Positions 38,066-50,590 of a DNA stretch of 64,000 nt are shown here, in pieces. The notes under the pieces are model-generated. The model was not told the origin of the DNA, searched no databases, and was given only the letters and a program-made list of their open reading frames with translations. Within the stretch, counting starts at the first letter, position 1; each line of letters begins with the position of its first letter. Position numbers and translations under genes: made by a program. The stretch comes from Casuarius casuarius (taxonomy: Eukaryota; Chordata; Aves; Casuariiformes; Casuariidae), in assembly GCA_003342895.1 (NCBI GenBank), contig PTFA01000011.1, forward strand, positions 2,529,644 to 2,593,643. The letters run 5' to 3'.

Positions 38066-39039
38066 TTCAGTACATTGTTCTGTTTTCACAAGTGCACCAG
38101 TGAGGCATCATTCTCACTTTGGAGGTTTTTTTCTCAGCTCCTTTCATATCTGTGATTGGACTGCTACGCAGTCATAAAATATCCTTCATAAGAACTGGAG
38201 CTATGTGGATGGAAATGATGGAAATGATGGAAAGGTTCTAGTGAAATTCTGTGATTAATTTTTTTTTCCTTGCACTGTTTCTGGCAATTGTCCAAACAAA
38301 GCATAAAAGTGAAATTCAAATAGCAAACATGTAAAAATGTGACTGTTGAAATGATGATTACAAACTTGGAACTTCTGAGGCATTTTCACTTGACAAACAG
38401 CCTCATCTTTCTTTCTAAATACTCTGATTTCCATTAGACAACTGAACCACTTTTCTAGGGCAAAACTCATATTGCAAGCAAGATACTTTGGCAAAAACAT
38501 CCTTATCAGAACAAAGTATATGACAGTCAATGCCATTTAACTCCTTCACTGAATAATGCCTCAGATACCAAGACATTTCAAATTGTCTCACCCTCCCCTG
38601 TAAGTGTTGTATGTGGTTATACCAAAAGGCTGGAGGAGGTTGCCTTAAAATTCAGATTCTACATCTAGCCATAGAAGGATAAATAGCAAGCCCTACAGAA
38701 GTACTGATAATGAGTAAACTTATACTGATAATGAGTAAACTTATACTCTGTACTGCAGATAGATGTGAGCTTGCTTTCCACAAGCTCTGTGCCAAAACCC
38801 CAAGCACATGCCCACAACAGCACAGTGCTGAGACCCAGCCAGTTAGAGGAGCACTGGCAAGATGATTCGCCTTCCTGGAGCACTGACGAGGCAGTCGTTG
38901 GCCAAGATATAGGATGAAAATACACCTAACACCACACAGTCCTTTTGATCTATGAAAGCATGTTTCACGCTCCATCACTTTCATGTGCTAGAATGACTGA
39001 CTATAAACCTATAGCCAATTCAAATGCAATAAATTGGCA
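38066..39039. other. Unique sequence including small tandem repeats
   Basis: There is an ATGGAAATG-type triplication at 38,210-38,232. A perfect 21-bp direct duplication sits at 38,703-38,744 (listed separately). Minus-strand frames across 38,652-38,984 pass through the duplication and have no domain. Confidence 0.5.
38703..38744. repeat. Perfect 21-bp tandem duplication
   Basis: Unit 'actgataatgagtaaactta' plus t occurs twice, head to tail, without a mismatch. Identity of the copies implies a recent duplication. Confidence 0.95.
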
Positions 39040-39320
39040 AGGGGCTGACCATTGGCAGCCCTTACAATACATTAGGCAGTTGGGTTAATGCATTTAAAAT
39101 GTTAATAGATTGGTATCAAAACGGTGTCATCGACATTATCTCAGCAGCTGCAGGTCTGGCACAAAACCTACAGTATCAGTCTTCCATGGAGACACGATTA
39201 TACAGCATCGCAGCCGGTGACATGCTGTTTTGTAGAAAAATTAAGAAATTCAGGTCCTTCAGCCACTTTATGACACAGGCATGTGACACTGTGCATGGAT
39301 GTTTTTGGCTAGTTTAATTT
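39040..39320. promoter_or_regulatory. Candidate conserved non-coding element (composition only)
   Basis: Unique sequence with 'ggttaatgcatttaaaatgt', 'gttaatagattggtatcaaa' and 'cttccatggagacacg' (RFX-like half-site), and a plus frame of 72 codons without a recognised domain. It is listed because it differs in texture from the flanks. The evidence is weak. Confidence 0.12.
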
Positions 39321-39909
39321 GATGAGTATCACGAATTACTGGGACTAATAACTAGCATGGTGGGTCAAGTACTTACTGTGTATTTAGTGTGACCTATTTT
39401 TGATATATATTTTGCAAAAATAATAATCAATCATTTTCATTGCCATGCAGAAAACAGTCAGTTCCACCTATGCTTTGAATTCTTAGCAGAAATCCTAATC
39501 ACACATTCTGTGCGCACAGAACTGTGTTTCAGAGTTTTTCTTGTTGGTATAAGCTAAAACTAAGTGAAGCCAAGACTCTGATAACTGGCAATTAATTGCT
39601 GCATTGTCAACGCTAAANGGGATCATATTGTCTACAAGAGGTTTTGTTTGTTTTTAAATTTCAGTGCAGCATTTGCTATAGAAGCAAAAAGTATATGACA
39701 AATTTACATTTCTTCTGATACATACATTACTGAAATAAACTTTCTGTGAGACAAGAAAAAATATTAGAAATATATTACTTAAAAAATATATATATAGCAC
39801 TTCAATATTTTTCCTAAAGAGCTGAACTGAAAAGAGTTGCTAAAAACACTCTGTTCACAAGAATGGAGATCTGGAATGTCTCCTGCATGAGACGCTCCCT
39901 GCTCTGCTA
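39321..39909. other. Unique AT-rich sequence
   Basis: No features apart from an AT-rich 'aaaaaatatatatatagc' at about 39,781. One N lies near 39,617. Confidence 0.5.
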
Positions 39910-40245
39910 TTTTAGGAGTTTTATCCTTTTTATATAATCTCACTTACCAAGTTATCAAACTCTATCTTTAAAAGTGTCAGTTTTCTTACTTCTTCCAATA
40001 TCTCCACATCCATCCCAGTCCTATTGGAAGGACGTTGCAAAGAGTATTTCTTCAATGTTGTCAGGGCTAAATAGCTCAAGCTCTTGAAGCCTCTGTTGTC
40101 AAGACAAGCTCCCTGTTTCACTGATCAGCCTCCAGTCTCTTCCCTGCATTCAGGTCAGCCTGAAAGCCAGTCTTGGACAAAGCCGACTAGAGCTGAACAC
40201 AATAGTCTAGATTACATCTTATCAATGTTAGAAGAATTTTTGCTC
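39910..40245 (-). mobile_element. Possible highly diverged CR1 (antisense)
   Basis: 'gagctgaacacaatagtcta' with 'gattacatcttatcaatgtt' resembles the CR1 'gagctgaacacagtattcca ... ggtctcaccagtgtt' segment. 'ctgatcagcctccagtctct' with 'tccctgcattcaggt' fits the segment before it. The remaining match is poor and borders are uncertain. Confidence 0.35.
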
Positions 40246-41449
40246 TTGTTGAGATTTCTAATATAGCTAAAGTCCTTCTTGATTGCCTTTGCTTCTTTCC
40301 TGGCCCCCTTAGCTATTCTAACAGAGAACATGAAGGAAGAGTTTTTCAGAGATTGCTTCCACATGGTAAGATGATGCAGATGTGCCTAAAAATCTTGGTT
40401 TATTCAGCTGTCAAAGACAGAATACTATTTTAGTTGGCTGTACCTGTGGATGCCAACTTTTGGAACAGCTGAGATATTAATGCACGTGCACTGAATTATT
40501 TGGCCTACATTTTTGCAATGCAGTAGCTCACCAGCCACTGACCACAGGTAAGCTTCACATATGTTCTTTGCACAGGATGCATCTGTCTCATCACACTGAA
40601 TTGACTTTATTATAGCTATGTTCTGGCCTGTGTTTCAAAGCCAACCTAGCAGTGTCAGAGACTTAAATGAGGTAGTGGGTACCAGTAAAATAGCATTAAT
40701 CTAGTTTTACAAAATGATTGCTTTTGAAAGGCCACCAGTGCTGGCAGTTTACATTTCAGTGATTTTTAGAAAGTTCATTGCTTTGAACCCTAAACTTGGT
40801 GAAGCTCTGTATTTATTTTCCATAAATACAGAAATAGGTTGTCCTAGGGACTATAATTTTCTTACAGTCTGGTTTTCCACTGTAGTCTAAGCTACAGTGC
40901 AATATCCCTGAAAAGAAAGCAACTCTTTAGAGATCACAAACAACCAATTTCACAGTACAAGCAGTTGTAAATAGAGCTAAATTCCCTTTAGTAATAAACT
41001 ATTCATCTTCATGCTTCACTGAGTTCAAAGAAAAGCATTTTTCAGACTTTAAGCAATTAAGTTTACATTTTATTTTCTCCTCTGGAAAGGAAGTTATCAC
41101 AAAAGCATGGGATTAAGAAGGCACTGGGCTATTGGAGGTATTCTCTGTGTATGAAATTTCAATTTAGCAAAGCATTTAAAACCCTAAAGGCAGTTAAGAC
41201 CCAATATGCTAAAAACATTTTGTTTTCACAGTGTATTTATTTTGTATCATCACTGACCCAGCTGATTAGCTACTGAATTAAAATGGCTGAACATTAGATT
41301 CAGCTAGCAAAGTCCACACAGTACCTCCCACCAAACCAAGCTGACAGTTAACTAGACAAATTAGCCGAAGTATATTTTGAAGTGATGCATGTTTATAAAG
41401 AGAATCCCTGAAAAACTGAGAGACTCCATTCACACCAGAAATGCACTGC
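40246..41449. other. Unique AT-rich sequence, no gene
   Basis: No recognised features and no long frames. Confidence 0.5.
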
Positions 41450-41870
41450 CTTTAAAAGAATGGCAGGGACGTGGCCTGGCAGCACACGATGGACTTGGGG
41501 ACAGACATTCCCACACAGACTCAGCCATGCTGGCAGAAGCAGCTATTGCTCCCAGCTGCTCATCGCTGTCTTCCCTCCCGCCCACCCAGCCTGCAGGCCA
41601 AGCTGCCTGCAAAATCATCCCTATGTCATTGCAGCCAACATGCACCAGAGCACTTAAACAGCTCAAAAATTCTGCTTTTGCTAAACGTGCCTCACATTGA
41701 CCAAAAACAGCTAAGGAACATTTGCGCCAGCAGGTCTGAGGGAATTACAGTGTCCTGCAGAGAACAAGAAAAGCAGTAGGTGACCTCTGCAACACCTGCT
41801 TATGTGCTTCGTGCAGACATGACCCTGCCAGCCAAGCTGAATTCTGCACGATTGTAAGAACCTCAGACTC
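41450..41870. other. GC-richer block of unknown nature
   Basis: Open in several frames on both strands (about 65-103 codons) but none resembles a protein family. The plus-strand sequence includes 'gtggcctggcagcacacgat' and 'cccgcccacccagcctgcag'. No splice pair or CpG-island scale is seen. Confidence 0.3.
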
Positions 41871-44089
41871 ACCCCTCACTTTCAGCTCAGAACAAACCAC
41901 AGCAACAAGAGTCCAGTTTTACTGGNAAACCTTCTCTTTACTTTGCTTTTCATCAGCACAGCTACACAAGTTGAGATTCACACTCCGCGTGGTCAAGCTC
42001 CGCTGGCAGAAGTCTGCACTAGAGACGCAGCCAGAGCCTGGACCATGAGCATGAAGAAGCAGCAGGGCAGAGGCACGCAGAGGGCTCTGAGCAAAAGAGC
42101 TGTCTAGGCAAGAACTACAAGTTACCTGTTTTACAATGTTTCCCAAACAGAAGTGTTTCAGGTGGCCTGTTGGGAGATGTCTGGTACCTAAAAGATGCAT
42201 AGCACAGGCATTATGAGCTCCCAAATTAATCACGTCCCTGCACGACCTAGTTTTTAAGCAGCACAAATACTGCTCCTCTCATGCCCTCCCATGTCCCATG
42301 CAAGGGATCTAAACGTAGGAAACAGATAGGACTCTAGGTACTATATGTGTTCGATTTCTGTTGTTTCATGGGGATATAACTATGTTTGCCTCTCTGAAAG
42401 AAAAACAAGATGCAAAATCAAGATCTTAGCCACTTATGGTCACTGTTAAAGATCCTGTGGTCCTCTTTATAAGCGCAAGATTGTTCATGTTAATGCCTTG
42501 GCCAGATTGTACTTCAGGTAATTATAGTTTGCCTATCTAAATTTCCCGTGCAGATCAGAGTGAACTGCTGTGCAGTTAAGCAGTTCCTTTGTTTCACAGC
42601 TTTTCAGTAGTGCATGAAATGATTCCTGCACATGATTTGAATACCTTTAGAAGTTTACTTTCAATATAAAAGGAACTACATGCATGTAAAAATCACCATT
42701 ACTACCGTCATATAGCTTCATGCTAGCTTTAGGAAGTTTTCTTTTTGATTGATGCCTAAGTGTTAGGACTGTACTGACAATCCATCCCAAAGAAGACATT
42801 CCTTGCCTGTTTTGAAAGACCTATTTTCAGTCTTGTCTTGTGGATATCCCTTTGGATACCTTTAGTCATTTAATGGTATTTTGTTTCTCTTACACTCTAA
42901 CAGATTAGATCTAGCTGAACTTGTTGCTTTGTATAGACTTACTCATCTGGTTTTGACCTCTTTTCAGGTGTGTAAAACATCTGTGACACAATCGTGATTG
43001 TTTATGAGTAATTATGGGTTATTTGCACATTGCTATACTAATAAGTAGAACTGATAGATTTGGGCAGATTTATCTGTTGCAGTTGGATTCCACCATTCAA
43101 GCTGTGTTGCTGGTCACATCACCTTCTCAAATTGATGAATACCCAAACTGGATGAAACATCAATTTATAAGCAGGAGCAATGACTGCAGAAATTACCATG
43201 GGAAGTGATCAGTCTCCACAGAAAAAGGTGAATGAAGAAAACAATGTACTTGTTTCATAATACAGATGTAGCCCATTGAGAAGACCTTACCAATTTTGAA
43301 ACAAGCCAGAATTTGGGGAACACAGAAGGGAGGGACTGGTGAGGCGTGTAACCTTGGAGTTAAAAAATCAGTCACGGGAAACTAGCAGCAATTGAAGCCC
43401 AGGTTCTGTTAGTCAGGAGAGAGAGATCTGTGGCGAAGCACAGCTCCCAGTGAGCTTTTCCATGAGGAAATACCTGAAAACCTAAAAATTCTGATGCTGG
43501 CATTCAGGCAAGAAACATGGGAGGGACTGGACTGGATCAAAAATAAAGACTTAAATGTCAGCTATAGAGAGGACAGACTGAGGCAAGAAAAACATGCAAG
43601 TCCAAAAAAAGGGCTGGGACAAAAGCTAGTTAGGTGACAAAATGACAGGCTGTAAGCATTGTTTATTTATTCAAACATATGAGCTTACTGCAGGGACTTT
43701 AAAATGAAGGGACTTCATTGGGGTAAAGAGCTATGAGTGTTTCAAATGGCTGTTAAACTTCCATGAAATGCGACCTCCAAAGAAGCTCTGGTATTGCATT
43801 CTGAACAACGTGGTATGCAATTATATTAAAAAGGGAAACAGAGGTAGGCACGCATATGAGGCTTTCAGGCAGATGACCTTCCTTTAGAAACACTTTAGAG
43901 AGACAGCTGGCCTGAAATGTTTTCAGTCTGTTCATGCTCTGTCTTACAAGGAAAGAAAATATGTTTGACTTCACACATATATGCTAGATTTGAAGTTGGC
44001 TCTGTTCCTCTCCAAGTGAGGAAGCCAGCTTTATGCTTTGTTTGGCAGACACTTTTCAACTTTCTTTGGCCACATCCATAGCAAGCAAT
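41871..44089. other. Unique sequence, no gene
   Basis: There is a small CpG-containing patch at 41,985-42,090 ('cactccgcgtggtcaagctc'). Frames at 41,919-42,266 (-) and 43,193-43,375 (-) have no domains. One N lies near 41,925. Confidence 0.45.
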
Positions 44090-44420
44090 TACTCCAGAAC
44101 TATGGAAACTCCTCAGCCCGTGACCCCACTTCCTCCCCGGCACAGGTGGAGCTCCTTTCNCCGTGGCACCACTAGAGACCTTACCTCCCACCGCTAACCT
44201 TTTCTTATCACCCCAGCCAACGCTCGCATAGTGGCTGAGTGCACGACACGGTTATGGGCTCTGCAGACATGCTGTTTTCTAGAGCCACTGTTGCGGGATG
44301 TGAAGCCTCCCCAGTGGCAGGGAGGTGTGCGGGTGGCACATGTCCTGCTCTAGGGCTCAGAGACAGCATCAAAAATTTGTTTCTGAACAAGGGGCAACTC
44401 TGCACCCTCCCTGGGACCTA
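44090..44420. other. GC-richer block with scattered CpG
   Basis: Contains 'ccgtgaccccacttcctccc', 'cgcatagtggctgagtgcac' and 'gttgcgggatgtgaagcctc'. Frames are open about 60 codons on each strand without a recognisable product. It may be a regulatory patch or part of an unknown insertion. One N lies near 44,160. Confidence 0.3.
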
Positions 44421-45394
44421 ATGATACCTACTAACTGGTGCTGGCAGCAAGCATTCACTCATTAGTATTTAGTCAGTTTGTTTAGAAATTGCCAGATGTC
44501 AGACTTCATGTGGCAAATGATCATGAAAGAGGCACTTTCTAATCAACCTCTGCCTTTTCTGAATATGCTATTTTAGGAGTTTCAACACAAGAAAGATACA
44601 TAGCTTTAACCTAAAGCCATTTTTAAGCACATTTAGCTACACCAGTATAAAGTCCCACGGGGATATTCTTCTAGTGGTTTCATATTAGCTTTAATCCACA
44701 TAAGCTAAATTTATTACAAAGGAGCTATGTGATTACTAAAGAGCAAGCTGTAGTGCTTGCCTGGTGCAACTGTCCACACAGCTGGGTCTTCACAAATGGT
44801 AAGCAGAGCAATCCCCATTTACCTCACTGTAGACTCAGCCAATTTAGCTTAAATGACTGCTGAAAGCTGGTTAAAGACATGCTTAGCAATCATTAAAAAG
44901 AAAGAAGGGAGGGGGTTTTTGTTTGTTTGTTTTTAAACTTCTTTACCTTAAAAATGATAAGCATTTTTACAGTCTTTTATCACATTGTAGGAATAAGTAG
45001 GAGCAGTAACCACCAGAGAAAAGGCAGTAACAAAGTGGTTCACAACACCTTAAATTACCACAGCCTTTTCTGTCTGTATCTTTGCTCTTACAATTGCACT
45101 TAACACTTCTTAAACCAAATAAATCCATAAGAAGCTTGCATATCTTTCAACTTCATATTTAATCAGGCCTTTTTCCCCTGTCTTAACCACTTTTCACTCT
45201 CTGTTTTGGTAGGGAGAATTTACATGCACAGCTGCATAACCTACATTAGATTCATACCTACCTACCCTCACATCTTCCCAGTTGAATCATTTGTTTCTTA
45301 TTTTAATGAAATTGTTTCAAATAATTTAACAAGATACTAGAGATCAAGCTGAATCACAGGTTTGTTTCACCATGCACAATTTCAGTGTTTGCAT
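44421..45394. other. Unique AT-rich sequence
   Basis: Nothing recognisable apart from a 'gtttgtttgttttt' stretch near 44,921. Confidence 0.5.
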
Positions 45395-45552
45395 GTTACA
45401 AACACCCATACCTATACATACCAATATACAATATCTGCCGGTGTATGTANACACAGCTATATAGATACATTATATAAAACAAGCACATATGTGTATATAC
45501 AGATACACACACACACACATAATATGTACATACACATATATGTACATATAAA
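45395..45552. repeat. AC/AT microsatellite region
   Basis: Degenerate 'acacccatacctatacatac' leads into a pure (AC)n run at about 45,505-45,519, followed by 'atgtacatacacatatatgt'. The two overlapping frames here (45,362-45,574 + and 45,396-45,620 -) are microsatellite translations, not genes. One N lies near 45,450. Confidence 0.85.
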
Positions 45553-46013
45553 AAAATGGAGGTCCATTTCTTGATGGTCTTTGATTCTGTGTCGGGTTTT
45601 GTTAAATCCAAATCAACCAAGACAGTGTATTTGTCTAGTCTTCCTTTAACTGGTGCTAGGGCATTCTGACTTACTGCTTGGGCTTGTCTTCTAAAATACT
45701 TTTCTTAAATCAAAGTCATGTCTCTACCTCCAAATCAACGTTAAATTTAGTACGGTAGTACTGCAACTCTTGAGAAGACAAAGTTAGTTCAGAAGTATTA
45801 TCTTTGGATGCAGACCTCAGCATCCTTCAGTCTTCTGTCCCATCTTTTCCTTTCAACAGATGGGTTCCTTTTACTTTCTTGATTTTAAATACCTTCTGTC
45901 TCAAATATGCAAAAGCCATTTTATAGTCAAGTAAACATTTTTCCAATGCAAATCTACTCATCAGCATGCAAGCATGAGTTTGCACATAAAGAAAGTTCCT
46001 TCACAAACTTTCA

Positions 46014-46028
46014 GGGAGGGAGGGGGGG
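46014..46028 (+). other. Perfect G-quadruplex motif
   Basis: GGGAGGGAGGGGGGG provides four G3 tracts with single-base loops, the most stable class of predicted quadruplex on the plus strand. Confidence 0.75.
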
Positions 46029-46468
46029 ACAGACAAGCAAACAAAGAAGCAAAATGAAACAAGAAGTGCAGGTAGACGTTTGCTGAAAAGCAAACAAGAA
46101 GTGTTGTAAAAATATTATTGGATTTCAGTAAATATGCTCTTTAATCAAGCCAACTACCATTTGCCTGAGGACTGATGCAAATGTACATCGCTTACGTGGT
46201 ATTTTGGGGTTCAAAAGATCACAAAGTTTAACAAGTTGAAGATATTTTATGCAAGTACAGTAGGTATCCTAAGGAATAAAAATACTGGCATCACAGTTGA
46301 GACGATTTACTGTATTTAAAGAATATCCTATCAGACATGGATGACATCCACAGAATTTACTTATGGAGGTCCATCAGTGCTTGAGGGTATGGAGTGCTGT
46401 ACTAATTGAAATTAAGGCTAGTATAACTTCCAGATTAAGTAACTAGGAATAGCTGTTGTCCATTGGCA

Positions 46469-46493
46469 GGGCAGGAGGAGGGGAAGGGGAGGG
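46469..46493 (+). other. G-quadruplex-like G-rich tract
   Basis: Four G runs (GGG, GGGG, GGGG, GGG) are separated by loops of 8, 2 and 1 bases. The first loop is one base beyond the usual limit. Confidence 0.55.
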
Positions 46494-47934
46494 AGGAAGA
46501 AGTTAAAAGATAATTTTGGCTTGCTATCCCCTTTTCCTTCCCTTACTCTTCAGCACTATCTCCTCCAAAGGCCAGAGATGAGAATCTGATGACGAAAAAG
46601 CACCAGAAGTCTGCTGCCATTATAGTGACACTGAATTCCTTATTATGGTAAGTACAAAAGAATAATTTAAGCCAGTCCCACTTACTCTCTATCTTTCTGA
46701 CCTTGGTGCCTCTGGAAAGGGTCCGTCCTGCCCCAGCAAACCAACCCGTTTCCCCAATGTAAAAGTTTCTTGGGACTATCCTAACACCATCTCCTCCTTA
46801 AAGAAAGGACCAGCTCACTCCATTGAAGAGCAGCCAGTTTGCTAAAGGATTTTAACAGGGTAAACATGATACACCTATTTAAAATTGCATAGAGTTTTTA
46901 AATTCTAAAACTTGTTCTCTGACGTCTAACTTGCTAAATATTTTAAGCCAGCTCCTTGACAGAACCTGCGGTGGATACTGGAAATTTATGCGAGTTCAAA
47001 GGGCAAGTAGACATGTTCATGGAAAACAAATCCATCATAAAGCTTATACACTGCCCCTGGCTCAGTATGCCCTTGATCCACAAAGCATTAGAGGCTGAGA
47101 GGCTATTCTAGAGAAGCATCGCTCTGCCCTTTCCCTATTTTGACACTGCCCCTTAGGCAGCTGTTACTAGCCACTGTTGAAGACAAAGTAACTGGGCTAA
47201 ATATGTCTTTCAACACTGTATTCAGCACCATATTTAACTTTAAACTTCTTCTGAAGCTAAACCTTTTTAAAAGCAAAGCATGTATTAGACTACTCAGAAA
47301 GGATCTCAATCACATTGGATAGTTGGGATAAGGCATCTTTACAAAGCACAGATTTTAATACAGGCTGTCAGGAGCTCATATAGAACATACACTGAAAGGG
47401 AAGGCACATGCTGAACTTCATGGCTATGGTGTAAACTGCATAGTCTTGTAAGAAACTGGTTCAACCTAAGATCTTGTTTTTGCCTTAATTTTCTGCATGC
47501 CACCACATTTTGATCAGGTTTTCTAGCATTCTAAGCAGCTCTGTAGATTTTAATCTCTGCCATTTTACTTTATTTTTTTAAATGATCCACCTTCAATAGA
47601 AACATAATCTCCTTCAATCCTTTGGGTAGAAATTGCTCTCAAAATTATACCTCTTCAAGTCCAGGAGTGGGAACATTCAGTCTTGAGTTCTGTAACAGCT
47701 TTCCCCCATCTCCTATAGAAACATCACAGTTAAAAGNCTCTTTTCTCTTAGCCCAGCAGAGCTAGGAAGAGGATCGATATGCCATTGGAAAGGGAAGATG
47801 CCCAGCCTTCCTGGAAGGCATAATGCATGTTTCTGCTCCTAGAAGCAACTGAGATACTGGAATTTAAATCTGAAGCACTGTCTGATTTTATATATAAACT
47901 ATTTAAAATCATCTGTCATGGTCTTAAGGCTCAG
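46494..47934. other. Unique sequence, no gene
   Basis: No gene or recognised repeat. The frames at 47,103-47,309 (-) and 47,140-47,322 (+) are mutual shadows without domains. One N lies near 47,737. Confidence 0.5.
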
Positions 47935-48112
47935 AAATAGTGATATATTTAGTTCGCTGTGGCTCTTCACATCTAAAGACTTCAAAGCACTCTACTTAAT
48001 AAGTTAAATATCATCATTTCTATTTTTACAGAGGAAAGCCACAATTCAAAGTTGAAGTGGCTTGTCCGGAGCCACAGAATAGGTCATTGCTAAGACCCAA
48101 ACAGTTGCATTT
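47935..48112 (-). mobile_element. MIR-like (CORE-SINE) relic, antisense
   Basis: The plus strand has 'gacttcaaagcactctactt' (family: aaagcgctttac), then 'aagttaaatatcatcatttc' and 'tatttttacagaggaaagcc' (family: attatccccattttacagatgaggaaact). It continues with 'aagttgaagtggcttgtccg' (gttaagtgacttgccc) and 'gagccacagaataggtcatt' (aggtcacacag). The complete order of the MIR core and tail is retained, so this is the best preserved of the three MIR-like copies. Confidence 0.75.
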
Positions 48113-49586
48113 AAGGAAATTAAAATAACATAGCCTAAGAGCAGAATGACAAAAAGCTCATTCTGAGGCTGCTCTAAAATAGAGTTCCTCCAATCTTCAC
48201 CTCTTTCTTTCTCTCCACGTGCACACATGTATGCACACACTACAGTGTGGCAAAGCAGAAAGATTGAGGGCAGTTTTTTGGCTGTCATTCATTTTTCAGT
48301 AACAGAAAGTACAACTACATCAAACATGCCAGAAAAAGCTTTATATTACATCTTCACGTATTACATAATTCTATAGTTAAATGAACAGGACTTGTATCTG
48401 TACATACACACACTGAAATCTGAATGTCACATCCACAAACAACGCAACCTATGCCTGTCCCTGATGGATAAACACTGTCTATGCCCAAATATAACTACCA
48501 TATTGATATGGTCTCTTGTGTGGATATATGCCCCTGATAAAGTGCTTAGATTGAGAGAGGTTATGCCTTGAACAGAAAACACTTCCCCCCCAAAGGGCAA
48601 TATGCTTCAAATATAGTTATGCAGCAAGCTTTGCTGTATTTTGACTAATATGAGTCTGAAAGAGACCTGTGACACTACCTTTTTTTGTTTGTTTGATACT
48701 CCCATAAGTTTGGCAGGATAATCTTTGAGATTCTGGCCATCCTTAATACACTTCCGATGCCACTTTTTACCTCCCCTTCCATTTGCTAACAGGGAAGTGG
48801 TAACGACAACACAAATTTGGCTTTATTGTGGAAAACCATTACTGGGAAAAGGGTTATTCTATGTTATAGCACAGCAGATAGTGGAAAGCCTTTAGGCTTT
48901 CTCTAGTCCAGAATCACCAAAGCATCAGATCACCCTCCAAACCAAAGGAAAATAAAATTTTTCTTTCTCTGAGGGCTAGATTCTGCCTTCAGATACATTT
49001 GTTCAAATCCTATGGGACTTGCACATGCATAGCCGTGTCTAGCCTTAGCAACAAATGCTTCCTTGTTCCAACAGATCGTGTTATCTGTTATCTATATCTT
49101 CCTGTTTCTTTTTCTATCACACCTGAATCTTGGGGGACACTGTAAAAAGAAGTGTAACATGTTCTATTTGTTGACAGTTTCATTTGTAAAAGAAGATTCA
49201 ATAACGCTGTNTCTGTGCTGGTCATTGGTAAGTGTAAATGGGGTCATGCTTTTGGTGTTTTATTTCAGCTGCATTTCTTTTCTCTTTACATTGTGCCTAA
49301 AGATAAAAGCCGAAAATTCAGAAAGCTAAAATAAAATCAGGGGTATATGAGCTACCCCTACAAAGTTCTTGAGAATACAGTGATCTGCCACTAGAATGCT
49401 AAATACAATAGAAGAATCTCAAAAGTGAAGATATTATGCAATAGCACTAGTGCACACAGATGTAATAAATCCCAGGGTCCAGCTCTCCTCCTCCCATTCC
49501 ATCCATCTGACTAAATAAATGTCCTCAAGAATTAAAAAAAAAAAAAAATCCAACATCCAATTGGTGAGTAGATTTTTTTTCAGTCT
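48113..49586. other. Unique AT-rich sequence with a faint repeat relic
   Basis: At about 48,970-49,045, 'gggctagattctgccttcag' followed by 'gttcaaatcctatgggactt' resembles a dispersed amniote repeat of the 'agattctgccctcagttaca' type. I cannot name the family. An A15 run lies at 49,534-49,548. The 88-codon frame at 49,063-49,329 (+) is hydrophobic but T-rich, with an N near 49,211, and is not convincing. Confidence 0.4.
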
Positions 49587-49636
49587 TAAAGAGAAAATCT
49601 ACATCACAGCCTAAAGAGAAAATCTACATCACAGCC
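49587..49636. repeat. Perfect 25-bp tandem duplication
   Basis: The unit beginning 'taaagagaaaatctacatca' and ending 'cagcc' occurs twice in direct succession without mismatch. This indicates a recent replication-slippage event. Confidence 0.95.
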
Positions 49637-50544
49637 TAAAAGCTATCCATGAACAGAGTCTCAGGGAAATTCAAAGGAAGAAAACAAACAAGCAAAACTA
49701 TCCAAGTAGAATCCATGTGCTACAACACCAGTGCCCTTTATTCTCTTCTCTCCCATCCATAACACTGGCAGCTACATACAAAAATGGATTCTCATTGACT
49801 ACATAGACAAAGACAGGCTTTTAAGTTACTGAGATCAAGCAATGCAGATTTATATCCAAACCTTACATTTTGTTGTGAGTTAAGCCCATTCAGATGAGAG
49901 GTGATCTTCTAATGTTCCTTTCCCAATATTCAGATTCAAATTGCTGGCAAATATTATCGACGGTCATTTAAAAAAAAAAAAAGTTGAAGAGTTCAGATTT
50001 TAAGTCATTTGAATTTTAGCAATTCTGGAAGACTCAGTCACAAAACCATTCACCTCTGCAGCAAAAACTGTGCTCTGCAGTTCCTGAATCTAATTTTTCC
50101 CAAAATAAACAATGGTTTTGTTATTTGGTTTCAAGAAGCAAAGTTTCAATAAGCAAGCTGCTCTACAGTAATCTAAGTTTGGGTTATATTAGGCAATGGT
50201 TTCAAAATGGCATGCATAATGCTTGGTTTATTAGCTAAAATTATTCTTAACCAACTTCCTGTAGGGGGTTCAGGCTAAATATAGGGCTCAAGGCCTTCTC
50301 TTATTTTATGGAGTCCTTCTGTAGATATTTAATAGTGAGCTTAAAAAATGCCTGACAGAGGCAACTATTCATAAGAACCCATCAATGTTCCCAAAAGCTG
50401 TTTTGCTTTGTGAAAAGTCCTTCTTTTAACACCTTGAAAGAGGACTCTACTAAAAAGCTGACAGCATTGCTAATAATTTAAAAAAGCTCAACCCATCTAA
50501 TCAACTTTCCTGTAAAAAAGATAATCCCTGTGTAAAGTCAGCAG
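49637..50544. other. Unique AT-rich sequence
   Basis: No gene or repeat apart from a poly(A) run near 49,970-49,981. Confidence 0.5.
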
Positions 50545-50590
50545 AAGCAACAACAACCAAAAAGAACAACAACAACAACAACAAAAAGAA
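50545..50590. repeat. (ACA)n / (CAA)n low-complexity repeat
   Basis: Imperfect 'caacaacaaccaaaaagaac' is followed by 'aacaacaacaacaacaacaa'. This is a simple-sequence repeat. Confidence 0.9.

Noticed and set aside
38652..38984. 110-codon minus frame with an internal repeat ISLLIIS
   Set aside because: The peptide repeat is the 21-bp DNA tandem duplication; no domain.
41389..41779. Several overlapping frames of 65-103 codons on both strands
   Set aside because: GC-rich DNA has few stops; no frame resembles a protein family or shows splice sites.
45362..45620. Overlapping frames rich in His/Tyr/Thr and Val/Cys
   Set aside because: They are translations of an AC/AT microsatellite.
49063..49329. 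Hydrophobic 88-codon plus frame resembling a membrane protein
   Set aside because: Hydrophobicity comes from T-rich DNA, it contains an N, and no flanking gene structure exists.
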